64,000 nucleotides of DNA from CAMDBL01 sp964498125 (GCA_964498125.1 CAZCGE010000113.1:1-64000), one strand, 5' to 3'; positions 44,925 through 53,774 are shown, counted from the first letter of the stretch. Notes: generated by a model not told the origin, from the sequence alone. Made by a program: numbers and translations.

Positions 44925-45299
44925 TTACATCGCCGGTTGCGCCGCCTTGACCGCGGCCGAGGCCTGCGCCACCAGCGCCTTGAAGGCGTCGGCGTCCTTC
45001 ACCGCGATATCGGCCAGCACCTTGCGGTCGACCTCGACACCGGCCTTGGACAAGCCCTCGATGAAGCGGCCATAGGTCATGCCATTCTCGCGCGCGGCGG
45101 CATTGATGCGCTGGATCCACAGTGCGCGGAACGTGCGCTTCTTGCGCTTGCGGTCGCGGTAGCCGTACTGCAGCGCCTTCTCGACCGCCTGCTTGGCGAT
45201 GCGGATCGTATTCTTGCGCCGGCCGTAATAGCCCTTGGCGGCCTTCAGCACTTTCTTGTGCTTGGCATGGGCGGTGACGCCGCGTTTGACGCGTGCCAT
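44925..45299 (-). CDS. rplT: 50S ribosomal protein L20
   Basis: 124-residue L20, an early-assembly 23S rRNA-binding protein. The highly basic N-terminus MARVKRGVTAHAKHKKVLKA and RRKNTIRIAKQAVEKALQYGYRDRK identify it without doubt. It follows rpmI on the same strand with 112 bases between, in which a long inverted repeat lies. L20 represses its own operon in several bacteria by binding structured mRNA. Confidence 0.98.
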   Translation of the reverse strand: MARVKRGVTAHAKHKKVLKAAKGYYGRRKNTIRIAKQAVEKALQYGYRDRKRKKRTFRALWIQRINAAARENGMTYGRFIEGLSKAGVEVDRKVLADIAVKDADAFKALVAQASAAVKAAQPAM

Positions 45300-45323
45300 G
45301 GGAACTCTCCGAGGATGAAAGTG

Positions 45324-45400
45324 GGTGAGTGGTCAGTGGTGAATGATCAGTGGTGGAGCGGATCTGCGTGAGATCACCATCTCACCACTGACCACTCACC
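45324..45400 (-). promoter_or_regulatory. Long perfect inverted repeat between rpmI and rplT
   Basis: GGTGAGTGGTCAGTGGTGA (45324-45342) has its exact complement at 45382-45400, so the rpmI-rplT mRNA can form a 19-bp stem with a 39-base loop just ahead of rplT. Related GATCAGTGGTGG and GAGATCACC segments extend it inward. It could act as an L20 autoregulation site, a processing site or a pause site; this is inference. Confidence 0.6.
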
Positions 45401-45411
45401 ACCTCACGCCT

Positions 45412-45612
45412 TCACCGGTGATACGGCATGTATTTCTTGACGATCTTGGCATCAGAGTCGTTCAGCACCATGGTGCCGCGCGCCGTCTGAATGAACTTGG
45501 CCGTCCGCTTGATCATGCCGTGGCGCTTACCTTGCGCCGCCGCCTTCACTTTACCCGTGCCGGTCATCTTGAAGCGCTTCTTGGCGCCGCTCTTGGTCTT
45601 CTGCTTGGGCAT
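45412..45612 (-). CDS. rpmI: 50S ribosomal protein L35
   Basis: 66-residue L35, starting with MPKQKTKSGAKKRFKMTGTG and ending in LNDSDAKIVKKYMPYHR, both family hallmarks. It is upstream of rplT on the same strand, the standard rpmI-rplT order. ATG 45612 is preceded by an AGGAG-like site. No infC gene is directly upstream. Confidence 0.97.
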   Translation of the reverse strand: MPKQKTKSGAKKRFKMTGTGKVKAAAQGKRHGMIKRTAKFIQTARGTMVLNDSDAKIVKKYMPYHR

Positions 45613-45691
45613 TTGATTTGCTCCTTTGTTCTCGCTCACGGGCCGAACCGGCCGCGCCTTGCGGCGCGACCTGGCCCTCCGCGGGGGCGGC

Positions 45692-45710
45692 CCCCGGATC
45701 AAGTCCGGGG
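45692..45710. repeat. CCCCGGA...TCCGGGG hairpin repeat
   Basis: CCCCGGATCAAGTCCGGGG, a perfect hairpin. A variant with a 7-base loop occurs inside the palindrome at 14744-14764. Such CCCCGGACTTGATCCGGGG elements are common in alphaproteobacterial intergenic DNA. Confidence 0.6.
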
Positions 45711-45904
45711 CTGAAGGCTACGCCGCGCCGCGTGAGCGACATCGAGCCCTCGAGCCGACCCAGCCTGGGGGCTGGCCACGTCGTTATGTGCAAACGCAAT
45801 CGAGCCGCCACGGCATGCCCCGCCGGGCGGCTCGGGTGGTCTTATAGGGGGGTTGCGAGCGGCGCGCAACGCCCGTGTAAGGCGATCATCGCCTTGCGTC
45901 AGGA

Positions 45905-46690
45905 TTAATTCCGGCGCGAGGGCGCGGCCTGGGCCTCGCAGGTCTCCATCGCCGGCGCCGTCGTCGTCCAGCCGTCCTTGATGACGGCGACGACATAGCG
46001 CCGGCAGACTGGATCGATGGCGCGGATAATGCGCACCTGGAAGCCGGCCTGATCCGGCCCGAGCTGGCGCGGCCAGACGAAGGTCTTGCCTTCAGGCGTT
46101 TCCGCCACGGCGGTGCGAATGGCGATGCCGGCATTGCGATAGTCGGTCGCCGTCAATCGCGCCAGCAGGTGGCGAGGCAGTTGCGGATGCAGGCCAGCGG
46201 CGGCGGCGCGCATCTGGATGGGGTCGTTGGGATCGATGCTGGCCGGGCGCACGTCGCGCGCGGAAGGGTCGCTGAGGGCTGCGGGCGGTGGGGCATAGGC
46301 CATGTGCACCTGCACTGGCGGCTCCGGCGTGGTGGCCGCCGGCGCGACTGGCGCCGCCATGACGGTTTTGGTGGGCAACTGCGGCAGCGGCTCGGACGGC
46401 CGCGGCGCCGCCGCTTTCGCCACCGGGCGGCGAACCGCGTCGACGACGGGCAACGTCACGTCCGACGCTGCAAAATTGAAGAGGCCCGAGGGCAGCGTCA
46501 GTTGCAACCCGCTCGTGGCCAGCGCGCCCGCACCGGCAACCATCGCGACGCAGATCGCCATCGCCAGCCACTTGCCGCCACTGCGGCGTGCTGGCGGTAA
46601 AATGCGGTCGTCGGCATCCAGCACCCAGTCGTCCGCATCATGCCGGTCCAAATGAGCGGCCGACTGCCGCATCGAAAATACGCTAGCCAT
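45905..46690 (-). CDS. Hypothetical single-pass membrane protein
   Basis: 261 residues: an acidic cytoplasmic arm (1-38), one hydrophobic helix at about 41-60, a Pro/Ala-rich spacer (90-145), and a C-terminal folded region with RHLLARLTATDYRNAGIAIRTAV and a likely disulfide pair in DPVCRRYVVAVIKDGW...METCEAQ. I do not recognise the family. Topology suggests a periplasmic C-terminal domain. It is divergent from the thiolase-like cluster with a 207-base, partly AT-rich gap (TTAACTAATTCTTAATTT) between them. Confidence 0.7.
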   Translation of the reverse strand: MASVFSMRQSAAHLDRHDADDWVLDADDRILPPARRSGGKWLAMAICVAMVAGAGALATSGLQLTLPSGLFNFAASDVTLPVVDAVRRPVAKAAAPRPSEPLPQLPTKTVMAAPVAPAATTPEPPVQVHMAYAPPPAALSDPSARDVRPASIDPNDPIQMRAAAAGLHPQLPRHLLARLTATDYRNAGIAIRTAVAETPEGKTFVWPRQLGPDQAGFQVRIIRAIDPVCRRYVVAVIKDGWTTTAPAMETCEAQAAPSRRN

Positions 46691-46897
46691 GATCGGTCCC
46701 TGACAACGCGGATTGCGACAACGCCCCTGACGTTGCAGATTAACTAATTCTTAATTTCCGGCGTTTTCAAGGCCTTCCGATGTTGTGTTGAAGTCGAGTG
46801 CCGACGCTGTGACCCCGACCGCCCGCCAGTTGCGCATGGCCTCGGGCTGAGCACAGTATGGATCGGCCGGCCCCACCTGGCCTGAGAGAGAGGCGCG

Positions 46898-48043
46898 ATG
46901 CCCGATCATGCTGTTCGCGGCAAAGCCGCCATCGCCGGTGTCGGCGCCACGCGATTTGGCGCCGTTGCGGGCTATTCGGCCTACGATTTCGGCATCTGGG
47001 CCATGGATCTGGCGCTGGCCGACGCTGGCCTCACCCGCGCGGATATCGATGGCCTGATCGTCAGCCGCATGCCGGATTATCAGCATTTCTGCGAACTGGC
47101 CGCGCTCAATCCTGGCTTCGTACTGATGACGCCAGGCGAGGGGCGCATGTCGGGCGTAGCGATCCAACTGGCGGCGCAGGCGATCCATGCGGGCCAGGCC
47201 GCGACCATCGCCCTCGTCTACGGCAACAATGGTAAATCCGCCGGCGCCAAGTACGGAGGAGCGGCCGACAGTTACGGCGGCCCTGGCGGCAGACTCTGGC
47301 ATCCCTACGGCATGACTTCGCCGGGTGCTGCCCATGCCATGATGTTCGCCCGGCATGCCCACCTCTACGGCACCACCAGCGATCAGCTGGCCGAAATCGC
47401 CATCACTTTCCGCAAGCATGCCCTGCTCAATCCCGATGCGGTGATGAAGAAGCCTGTGACGCGGGCCGAGTATCACGCCTCGCGGTTCATCTGCGAGCCG
47501 CTGCATATTTTTGACTATTGCCTGATCAACGACGGCGGCGTCGCCCTGATCGTAACCACGGCCGAGCGGGCCCGGGCGCTCGCCAAGCCACCGGTTTACA
47601 TTCGCGGCTTTGCCCAGGCCTCGGCGCTGTCCGACGTCAATATGCCGCCGGAGGATTTCTGGCACGCGCCGCTGAGCCGCGTGGCGCGCGAGGTCTATCC
47701 GATGGCGGATGTCGCCCGCGAGGATTTGTCGGCGTTGATGATTTACGACAATTTCTCGCCGACCGTACTGTTCGCCCTGGAGGGCCTCGGCTTCTGCAAT
47801 CAAGGCGAGGGTGGGCCCTTCGTCGCCGAGGGGAACTTGCGGCTCGGCGCCAAATATCCGACCAATACCTCGGGCGGGCATTTGTCGGACAGCTACATGC
47901 AGGGATGGGCGCTCAATGTCGAAGCGGTGCGGCAATTGCGCGGCGAATGCGGCGCCCGGCAGGTCGCGGACGCCAGGCTCATCCAGTATGTCTGCACCTC
48001 GCCGATCTGCAGCTCGATCATTTACGGGAGCGCGCCGAAATGA
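46898..48043 (+). CDS. Thiolase-fold protein, probable Ltp2-type aldolase lacking the nucleophilic cysteine
   Basis: 381-residue thiolase-superfamily protein. Where true thiolases have the acyl-accepting cysteine, this one reads GEGRMSGVAIQLAAQAI (80-96) with no Cys, and the C-terminal His motif is replaced by NTSGGHLSDSYMQG. Both features match Ltp2/SCP-x-like proteins that work with a DUF35 partner as retro-aldolases on hydroxyacyl-CoA. A DUF35 gene follows with a 4-base overlap. Start preceded by AGAGAGAGG. First gene of a five-gene plus-strand catabolic cluster. The substrate is unknown. Confidence 0.85.
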   Translation: MPDHAVRGKAAIAGVGATRFGAVAGYSAYDFGIWAMDLALADAGLTRADIDGLIVSRMPDYQHFCELAALNPGFVLMTPGEGRMSGVAIQLAAQAIHAGQAATIALVYGNNGKSAGAKYGGAADSYGGPGGRLWHPYGMTSPGAAHAMMFARHAHLYGTTSDQLAEIAITFRKHALLNPDAVMKKPVTRAEYHASRFICEPLHIFDYCLINDGGVALIVTTAERARALAKPPVYIRGFAQASALSDVNMPPEDFWHAPLSRVAREVYPMADVAREDLSALMIYDNFSPTVLFALEGLGFCNQGEGGPFVAEGNLRLGAKYPTNTSGGHLSDSYMQGWALNVEAVRQLRGECGARQVADARLIQYVCTSPICSSIIYGSAPK

Positions 48044-48447
48044 TGGCCTATGCCAAACCGCTGCCGGTCATCGACGATCTGAACCGGCCGTACTGGGACG
48101 CCCTGAAGCGGGGCGAGCTGAGGTTGCCGCAATGTGCCGCCTGCGGACACCTGGCGTTCGATCCCACGCGCGTCTGCCGGCGCTGCGGCAGCGAGCAACG
48201 CCAGTGGCCGCTGCTGTCTGGACACGGCGAAATCTGGTCTCTTGGCGTCTTCCACCAGATCTACTTCGAGAGCTTCCGCGCCGACACTCCCTTCACGGTC
48301 GTCCTCGTGCAACTCGACGAGGGCGTGCGGCTCTTCTCCAACATCGTCGGCGCCAGTCGGGATCAGATCCAGATCGGCCGCCGTGTCGAGGCCGCATTCG
48401 ATCCGGTGACGCCCGACGTGACACTGCTCAAATTCAGGCTGGCCTGA
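48040..48447 (+). CDS. DUF35 OB-fold and zinc-ribbon protein, partner of the thiolase-like protein
   Basis: 135-residue protein with an N-terminal helix (RPYWDALKRGELRLPQC), a rubredoxin-like zinc ribbon (Cys pairs CAAC and CRRC) and a C-terminal OB fold (GEIWSLGVFHQIY...PFTVVLVQLDEGVRLFSNI). DUF35 proteins bind thiolase-like enzymes and form the acyl-CoA channel in Ltp2-type aldolases. It overlaps the thiolase gene by ATGA, so the two are made together, probably as a stable complex. Confidence 0.9.
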   Translation: MMAYAKPLPVIDDLNRPYWDALKRGELRLPQCAACGHLAFDPTRVCRRCGSEQRQWPLLSGHGEIWSLGVFHQIYFESFRADTPFTVVLVQLDEGVRLFSNIVGASRDQIQIGRRVEAAFDPVTPDVTLLKFRLA

Positions 48448-48469
48448 TTGACCCGGATGGGAGACTGCC

Positions 48470-49519
48470 ATGCGCGCTGTCGTGATACGCCAGATCGGCG
48501 GACCCGAGGTCGTCAAGCTCGAGGACGTGCCGGTACCGGCAGTGGGCCCAAAGGACGTGCTCATCGAGGTGGCGGCCTGCGGCGTGTGCTTCCATGATGT
48601 GGTGGCGCGCAATGGTACGATGCGGCGCGGCGTCGAGCTGCCCTATATTCCGGGCCATGAAGTCGCCGGCGAGGTGGTCGAGGTCGGCGCCGATGTTCGG
48701 CATTTCAGGGCCGGAGACCGGGTGGCGACGGCCCAGCGCCGGCACATTTGCGGCGCCTGCCGCTATTGCCGCTCGGGCCGCGAATCCTCCTGTCCCGAGC
48801 ACATTTTCCTCGGCGATGCGGGGCTGAACGGCGGCTCGGCGGAATTCGTCTGCATCGAGGACGACAATCTCGCGCACGTGCCCGAGGGTGTCGATCTCGA
48901 TGACGCCGCAATCACCGCCTGCGCCATCGGCACGGAACTCAACGCCATCCGCGATGTGGCGCGCGTCAAAACGGGCGAGCGCGTGCTGGTCTCGGGCGCG
49001 GGCGGAGGGCTCGGCATCCACGGCGTCCAGCTGGCGCGACTAGCCGGCGCCATCGTCTACGCCGTGACGACGTCGCAAACCAAAGTCGAGGCCATCCGCC
49101 AGGCCGGCGCGCATCATGTCATCGTGACGCCGCGCGGCGCCGACTTTTCCAGGGACCTGCTGAAGCTCACGGACGGTGAAGGCGTCGATGTCGTCATCGA
49201 CAATGTCGGCAGCGTGCTGTTCCAGCCGACGCGCAAGAGCCTGGCCATGAGCGGGCGCTGGGTGTTCGTGGGACAGCTCACCGGCGATTTCGTGCAGCTC
49301 AATCCCGCGCAGATCTTTTTCAAGGACATCACCATCATGAGCGTCAAGAGCACGTCGCGCCAGCAGTTGCGCGACTCGCTCGACCTTGTCCGCCATGGCA
49401 TGGTGACGCCGATGATCGAGGCGCGCCTGCCGCTGGAGGAGGCGCACCGCGCGCACGCTCTGGTCGAGCAGGGTCGAACCACGGGACGTATCGTGCTGAA
49501 ACCAGGTCTGTCGGCGTGA
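48470..49519 (+). CDS. Zinc-dependent medium-chain alcohol dehydrogenase
   Basis: 349-residue MDR-family dehydrogenase. Catalytic zinc ligands are Cys40 and His63 (GHE); the structural zinc is bound by Cys94, 97, 100 and 108. The NAD(P) site is SGAGGGLGIHGVQLARLAGA. It should oxidise an alcohol to an aldehyde or ketone, or reduce an aldehyde released by the neighbouring aldolase; direction is not visible. 22 bases after the DUF35 gene and overlapping the next gene region closely. Confidence 0.9.
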   Translation: MRAVVIRQIGGPEVVKLEDVPVPAVGPKDVLIEVAACGVCFHDVVARNGTMRRGVELPYIPGHEVAGEVVEVGADVRHFRAGDRVATAQRRHICGACRYCRSGRESSCPEHIFLGDAGLNGGSAEFVCIEDDNLAHVPEGVDLDDAAITACAIGTELNAIRDVARVKTGERVLVSGAGGGLGIHGVQLARLAGAIVYAVTTSQTKVEAIRQAGAHHVIVTPRGADFSRDLLKLTDGEGVDVVIDNVGSVLFQPTRKSLAMSGRWVFVGQLTGDFVQLNPAQIFFKDITIMSVKSTSRQQLRDSLDLVRHGMVTPMIEARLPLEEAHRAHALVEQGRTTGRIVLKPGLSA

Positions 49520-49539
49520 GTGGCGGCTTGGAGGCAACG

Positions 49540-50418
49540 ATGGCCGCGGCGGTGCGTGTGTTCGCTGAGACGGGCGGGCAGCTCGCCGAAGGTCCGATTT
49601 GGTCCGTACGCGAGCAGGCTCTCTATTGGATCGAAATGCAGGGCCGCACGGCGCATCGCCAGCGCGTGGAGGCGACAGTCGCCGAGACTTGGCCGTGCCA
49701 GCGCATGCCGGCGTGTCTTGCCGAGCGTGAACAGGGCGGCATGCTGCTCTTGTCGCGCAACGAGATGGCGCTGGCGCCCTCGATGGATGGACCCTGGCAG
49801 GTCTTCCAACCCGACGGCGGGCCTGATTTCGCGCGTGAGCGGATCAACGACGGCGCCGCCGACCGCAAGGGGCGATTTTGGTTCGGGACGTTCGCACCCA
49901 AGATGGAGCACGGCGCCGGCGGCCTGTGGCGGCTCGACCCGGACCTGTCCGTGCATCGCATGGATACCGGCATCACCCTGGCGAACGGTATTGCCTGGAG
50001 CCCCGATGACCGTTTTCTGTATTTCGCCGATACCCTTCCTGGCTGCATCTGGCGCTACGACTTTTCGCTCGGGGAAGGCACCGTCAAAAACCGGACGCCG
50101 TTCGTCACCTATCAGGACCGCCAGGGACACCCCGATGGCATGACGGTCGACTCCGCGTGCGGCCTGTGGGTGGCGGAGGTCATGGCCGGACGGGTTGCGC
50201 GCTACCGGCCCGATGCGACGCTCGATCGCGTCATCGCGTTGCCGGTGCCGCGGCCGACCAGCGTCATGTTCGGCGGCGCGGACCTGCGGACAGTGTTCGT
50301 CACCTCGATGCGAACGGGCATGAGCGCGGACGCACTTGCCGCGTTCCCGCTGTCAGGGGCGGTGTTGGCCCTGGAAGCAGGCGTCGCCGGCCTGCCCGAA
50401 GCGCAATTCGCAGGGTAG
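49540..50418 (+). CDS. SMP-30/gluconolactonase family lactonase
   Basis: 292-residue six-bladed propeller of the SMP-30/gluconolactonase/LRE family. Metal ligands expected in this family are Glu17 in LAEGPIW, an Asn in LANGIAWSPD and an Asp in HPDGMTVD, all present. It hydrolyses sugar or related lactones. I chose ATG 49540 with GGAGG 8 bases upstream instead of the overlapping GTG at 49516. Same strand and close behind the alcohol dehydrogenase, so part of the same catabolic run. Confidence 0.88.
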   Translation: MAAAVRVFAETGGQLAEGPIWSVREQALYWIEMQGRTAHRQRVEATVAETWPCQRMPACLAEREQGGMLLLSRNEMALAPSMDGPWQVFQPDGGPDFARERINDGAADRKGRFWFGTFAPKMEHGAGGLWRLDPDLSVHRMDTGITLANGIAWSPDDRFLYFADTLPGCIWRYDFSLGEGTVKNRTPFVTYQDRQGHPDGMTVDSACGLWVAEVMAGRVARYRPDATLDRVIALPVPRPTSVMFGGADLRTVFVTSMRTGMSADALAAFPLSGAVLALEAGVAGLPEAQFAG

Positions 50419-50515
50419 ACACAGCCTTTGCCACCTCTCTATCGTCATCGCGAACCGCTCTAGGCGGAAAATGCTCTAGCCTTGGCCCGCAACCCATCCA
50501 AGCCCGCGATCTCTC

Positions 50516-52099
50516 ATGCAAGCTCCCTTCAGCCGCACAGCATTCGATTTGCTCCGTGAGCAAGCCGCCCAGGCTCCCGATCGGCCCATGGCGATCACCG
50601 CGACCGGCAGTTTGTCCTACGCGGACCTCGTCAGGCGAGCCGGGCAGGTCGCGGCGCGCTTGCAGGCCGGTGCCATCGCGCGCGGCCATCGCGTCGGGCT
50701 GCTCTGCGACAACCGCCGCGAATGGCTCGAGATCTTCTATGCCAGCAGCGCCCTGGGCGTCGTCGTCGTACCCTTCAGCACCTGGTCGACGGCCGCCGAG
50801 CTCGACTACCTGCTGAGCGATTCTGGCGTCAGCTGCCTGTTCGCGCTGGCACAGGACGGCCGCCGCGATTTCGCCGGCGATATCGCGGCGCTGCGCGCAT
50901 CGGGCAGCTTGCCGCGCCTGCGGACGGTGGTTCTGATCGACGCGCCGGCACGCGACGGCTTTGCCGGCTATGCCGACTATCGATCAGGCGAAGCGCTCGC
51001 CCCCTTGCCGCCGGGGCAGGGGCCGAGTGCCACGGACACGCTGCTGATCCACTATACGTCCGGTTCCAGCAACCGCCCCAAGGCTGTGCCCCTCCAGCAT
51101 TTTGCCGTGATCGAGAACACCTTCAATATCGGCGAGCGGCAAGGGCTCGGGCCGGATGATCGCGTGCTGGTCTCGGTGCCGCTGTTCTGGGCCTATGGCG
51201 CCGTCAATGCGTTGCACGCCGCCGTCAGTCATGGCGCCACGCTGGTGCTGCAAGCGCGCTTCGAGCCGGGTGAGGCACTCGAGCTGATCGAGCGCCATCG
51301 GTGTACGGCCATTTACACCTTGCCGGCGATGACCAATGCCTTGCTCGCCCATCCGGCGTTTGCGTCCGCGCGCACGGCATCGTTGCGCACGGGCGTGACG
51401 ATTGGCGGGCCGCAGGACATCATCAAAGCCGCGACAGAATTGGGCGCCTCGGAGATCTGCAACATCTATGGCAGCACGGAAGGCTGCGGCAACAGCTGCG
51501 TCACGCCGCATCATTGGCCGATCAATCGGCGCGCCCAATGCCAAGGGCCGCCGTTGCCGGGGATCACATTGCGCATTCGCGATCCGGAAACGGCGCGCCT
51601 CGTGTCAGACGGTGACGTCGGGTTACTCGAGATGAAGGGCTACCTGACGCCGGGCTATGTCGGCGCCAGCGCCGTGCACAACGCCGAGACATTCACGGCG
51701 GATGGTTTCTTCAAGACCGGAGACCTCGGCTCGCTGCGGCCCGATGGCTCTTTCGTCTTTTCCGGGCGCAGCTCGGAGATGATCAAGCGCTCGGGCATCA
51801 ACGTCTCGCCAGCCGAGGTCGAGGAGGTGCTGCAGCAGCATGCCGATGTCGCACTGGCCGGCGTCACCGGCGTCGATGACGCTGAAAAAGGCGAGATCAT
51901 TGTTGCCTACGTCGTGGCGCGGCCCGGTGTCGCGCTCGATCTGGACCTGCTGCTCGCCCACTGCCGTGCGCGGCTGTCCGGCTACAAGATCCCGGATCGG
52001 CTTCTGCTCGGCCAGGAGTTGCCGTTGACCGTCACGGGCAAGCTGATGCGGCGGGAACTGCGCGCCATGGCGACAACGGCGGTCCATGCCGCCCCGTAG
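50516..52099 (+). CDS. AMP-dependent acyl-CoA synthetase/ligase
   Basis: 527-residue ANL-superfamily adenylating enzyme. Core motifs in order: YTSGSSNRPKA at about 180-190, IYGSTEGCG near 317, KTGDLG near 400, GRSSEMIKRSGINVSPAEVEE, and the catalytic Lys in TVTGKLMRREL near 507. It activates a carboxylic acid as its CoA thioester, which would feed the thiolase-like aldolase upstream. 97 bases separate it from the lactonase gene. Its TAG stop lies in a GTAGG-type repeat. Confidence 0.92.
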   Translation: MQAPFSRTAFDLLREQAAQAPDRPMAITATGSLSYADLVRRAGQVAARLQAGAIARGHRVGLLCDNRREWLEIFYASSALGVVVVPFSTWSTAAELDYLLSDSGVSCLFALAQDGRRDFAGDIAALRASGSLPRLRTVVLIDAPARDGFAGYADYRSGEALAPLPPGQGPSATDTLLIHYTSGSSNRPKAVPLQHFAVIENTFNIGERQGLGPDDRVLVSVPLFWAYGAVNALHAAVSHGATLVLQARFEPGEALELIERHRCTAIYTLPAMTNALLAHPAFASARTASLRTGVTIGGPQDIIKAATELGASEICNIYGSTEGCGNSCVTPHHWPINRRAQCQGPPLPGITLRIRDPETARLVSDGDVGLLEMKGYLTPGYVGASAVHNAETFTADGFFKTGDLGSLRPDGSFVFSGRSSEMIKRSGINVSPAEVEEVLQQHADVALAGVTGVDDAEKGEIIVAYVVARPGVALDLDLLLAHCRARLSGYKIPDRLLLGQELPLTVTGKLMRRELRAMATTAVHAAP

Positions 52100-52140
52100 G
52101 TTCTGGGTTGAGCGGAGCGACAGCGCAGCGAAGCCCAACG
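52096..52140. repeat. Short GTAGG-type palindromic repeat overlapping a stop codon
   Basis: GTAGGTTCTGGGTTGAGCGG...AGCGAAGCCCAACG, an incomplete relative of the GTAGGTTGGGTT elements. The TAG at 52097-52099 ends the acyl-CoA ligase gene, so the repeat provides the stop codon. Confidence 0.55.
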
Positions 52141-52158
52141 TTCATGCCTGCGTGCAAG

Positions 52159-52860
52159 TCAAGACCTGAGCGCGGACAGGATGGCCTCGGTGTCCATGCG
52201 CTTGCGGTAGTCCGGATCGACGAAGCGAGCCTTGACCACGCCGTTCTGGCCAACGACGAACGTGGCCGGGATCGGCAAGGTCCAGGTGTCATTGTCCTGG
52301 AACGGCGAGATGTCCCAACCCGCCATTGTCATGGCCAGCCGCTTCTCGTCATTGATCCGGATCGCCAGATTCAATTCCAGGGCATAGCTGCTGTCGAGAT
52401 CGGTCAGGACCGGAAACGCGGCCGTGGCATCGGCCTTCAGCTCGCTGGTGAACTTATTCACCTCCGGTGTGATGGCGACGATCTGTGCCCCGGCGGCCTT
52501 GATCTCGGGCTCGATCCGCGCCAGCGCGACCGCATTGATGCGGCAATAGGGACACCAGTGACCACGGTGGAACGAGACGACCACGGGCCCCTGCCGCCGC
52601 AGTTCATCGAGCCCGACCAGCCGGCCTGCTTCGTCCGGCAGCACGAACGGCGGTATGATGTCCCCGACCGCGGGCGCCAGAGCCCCGGCACCGCTCTCGT
52701 TCAGACGCGCCACCATCCGGTCGACAATGTCGGCGAACTCCGGGCTGAGCCGCTTCACGTCGGCAGCAAACGCGGCCAGCCGCGCGGCGAGCGGGGCGTC
52801 CATCTCGCGGCAGCGCTCGGTGCAGGCCTCGAGGACCTCGGCGAAGGATGGCTCGCTCAT
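52159..52860 (-). CDS. Peroxiredoxin-like thioredoxin-fold protein
   Basis: 233-residue AhpC/TSA-like protein. An N-terminal helical region (1-60) precedes a peroxiredoxin fold with FHRGHWCPYCR, giving Cys103 and Cys106 in a CxxC rather than the single Cys of classical peroxiredoxins. It probably reduces peroxides or disulfides in the cytoplasm; no signal peptide is seen. Its ATG overlaps the stop of the LysR gene by 4 bases, so it is made with its likely regulator. Confidence 0.88.
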   Translation of the reverse strand: MSEPSFAEVLEACTERCREMDAPLAARLAAFAADVKRLSPEFADIVDRMVARLNESGAGALAPAVGDIIPPFVLPDEAGRLVGLDELRRQGPVVVSFHRGHWCPYCRINAVALARIEPEIKAAGAQIVAITPEVNKFTSELKADATAAFPVLTDLDSSYALELNLAIRINDEKRLAMTMAGWDISPFQDNDTWTLPIPATFVVGQNGVVKARFVDPDYRKRMDTEAILSALRS

Positions 52861-53774
52861 GGGCGGCGCTCCGATGCGGGGTTCAGTGGCTGCGCCACGA
52901 CCGACCAATCCCGGGCCCGCAGCAGCGTCTTCAGTGTGGTGGCGGCTGGCGAATGCTGCCGGCCAGCGACGGTGTAGACATGCATCCAGCGCGTCAGTTC
53001 GATGTCCTCGATCTCGCCGGCGCACAGGTCCTCGGGCATCGGGCGACCGACCGGCAGCAGGCCAACGCCAAAATTGTCGCGGATGAGGCCGGTCAGATCA
53101 TCGATCAGCGGCACCTCGTGTCGCGTGATCCTGGTCGCGCCGGCGCCGGCCATTTTCTCGACCAGGGCATCCGTCATGCCGCATTCGGGCCGGCACAGGA
53201 GGCGTTCCTTGGCAAGATCTGGAAGCCGAATGGGCTGATGCTGGGCTAGCGGGTGTTGCCGGCTGAGGACCAGCCCGAATGCGTCCTCGAAGAGGGCCTT
53301 GGCGTCCAGTCGCTCCCACGTATCGCCCAATGGACCGGCGATCGCGATTTCGGATTCGCCGCTTTTCAGTCGCTCGGCGATGACGCTCGGCGGCCCCCGG
53401 ACGATTCTGATCTCGATTTGCGGAAAGGCGCGCGTGATCTCGGCCAGCACCGGCGACAGCAGGCTCATTTCCAGCGACCGCGACAGCGCCAGATGCAGGG
53501 GCGCATGGCCTTCCTTGAGATAGGACTTGGCCAGGGATCTTGCCGCCGCCGTGCTGTCGTAGCATTGGCGCAGCGCCGGCAGCACGGCCTGGCCGAGGTC
53601 GGTGATGTGCGTCAGCGCGCGTTCGCGGCGGAACAGTTCTCCGCCAAGCTCGGCTTCGAGCTGCTTGATGGCCCGCGACAGCGACGGCTGCGAGACGTGG
53701 CAATCTTCAGCCGCCCGGGTAAAATTCAACGTCTCGCAGACCGCCAGAAAATAACGGACCTGGTGAAATTCCAT
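52857..53774 (-). CDS. LysR family transcriptional regulator
   Basis: 305-residue LysR protein. The winged HTH is at residues 1-60 (FLAVCETLNFTRAAEDCHVSQPSLSRAIKQLE), followed by the linker helix and a two-lobe effector domain from about 90. Start at 53774 (MEFHQVRYF) is the family N-terminus. It is upstream of and overlaps the peroxiredoxin-like gene, so it may control an oxidative-stress response including itself; an OxyR-like pair of redox cysteines is not evident. Confidence 0.93.
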   Translation of the reverse strand: MEFHQVRYFLAVCETLNFTRAAEDCHVSQPSLSRAIKQLEAELGGELFRRERALTHITDLGQAVLPALRQCYDSTAAARSLAKSYLKEGHAPLHLALSRSLEMSLLSPVLAEITRAFPQIEIRIVRGPPSVIAERLKSGESEIAIAGPLGDTWERLDAKALFEDAFGLVLSRQHPLAQHQPIRLPDLAKERLLCRPECGMTDALVEKMAGAGATRITRHEVPLIDDLTGLIRDNFGVGLLPVGRPMPEDLCAGEIEDIELTRWMHVYTVAGRQHSPAATTLKTLLRARDWSVVAQPLNPASERRP

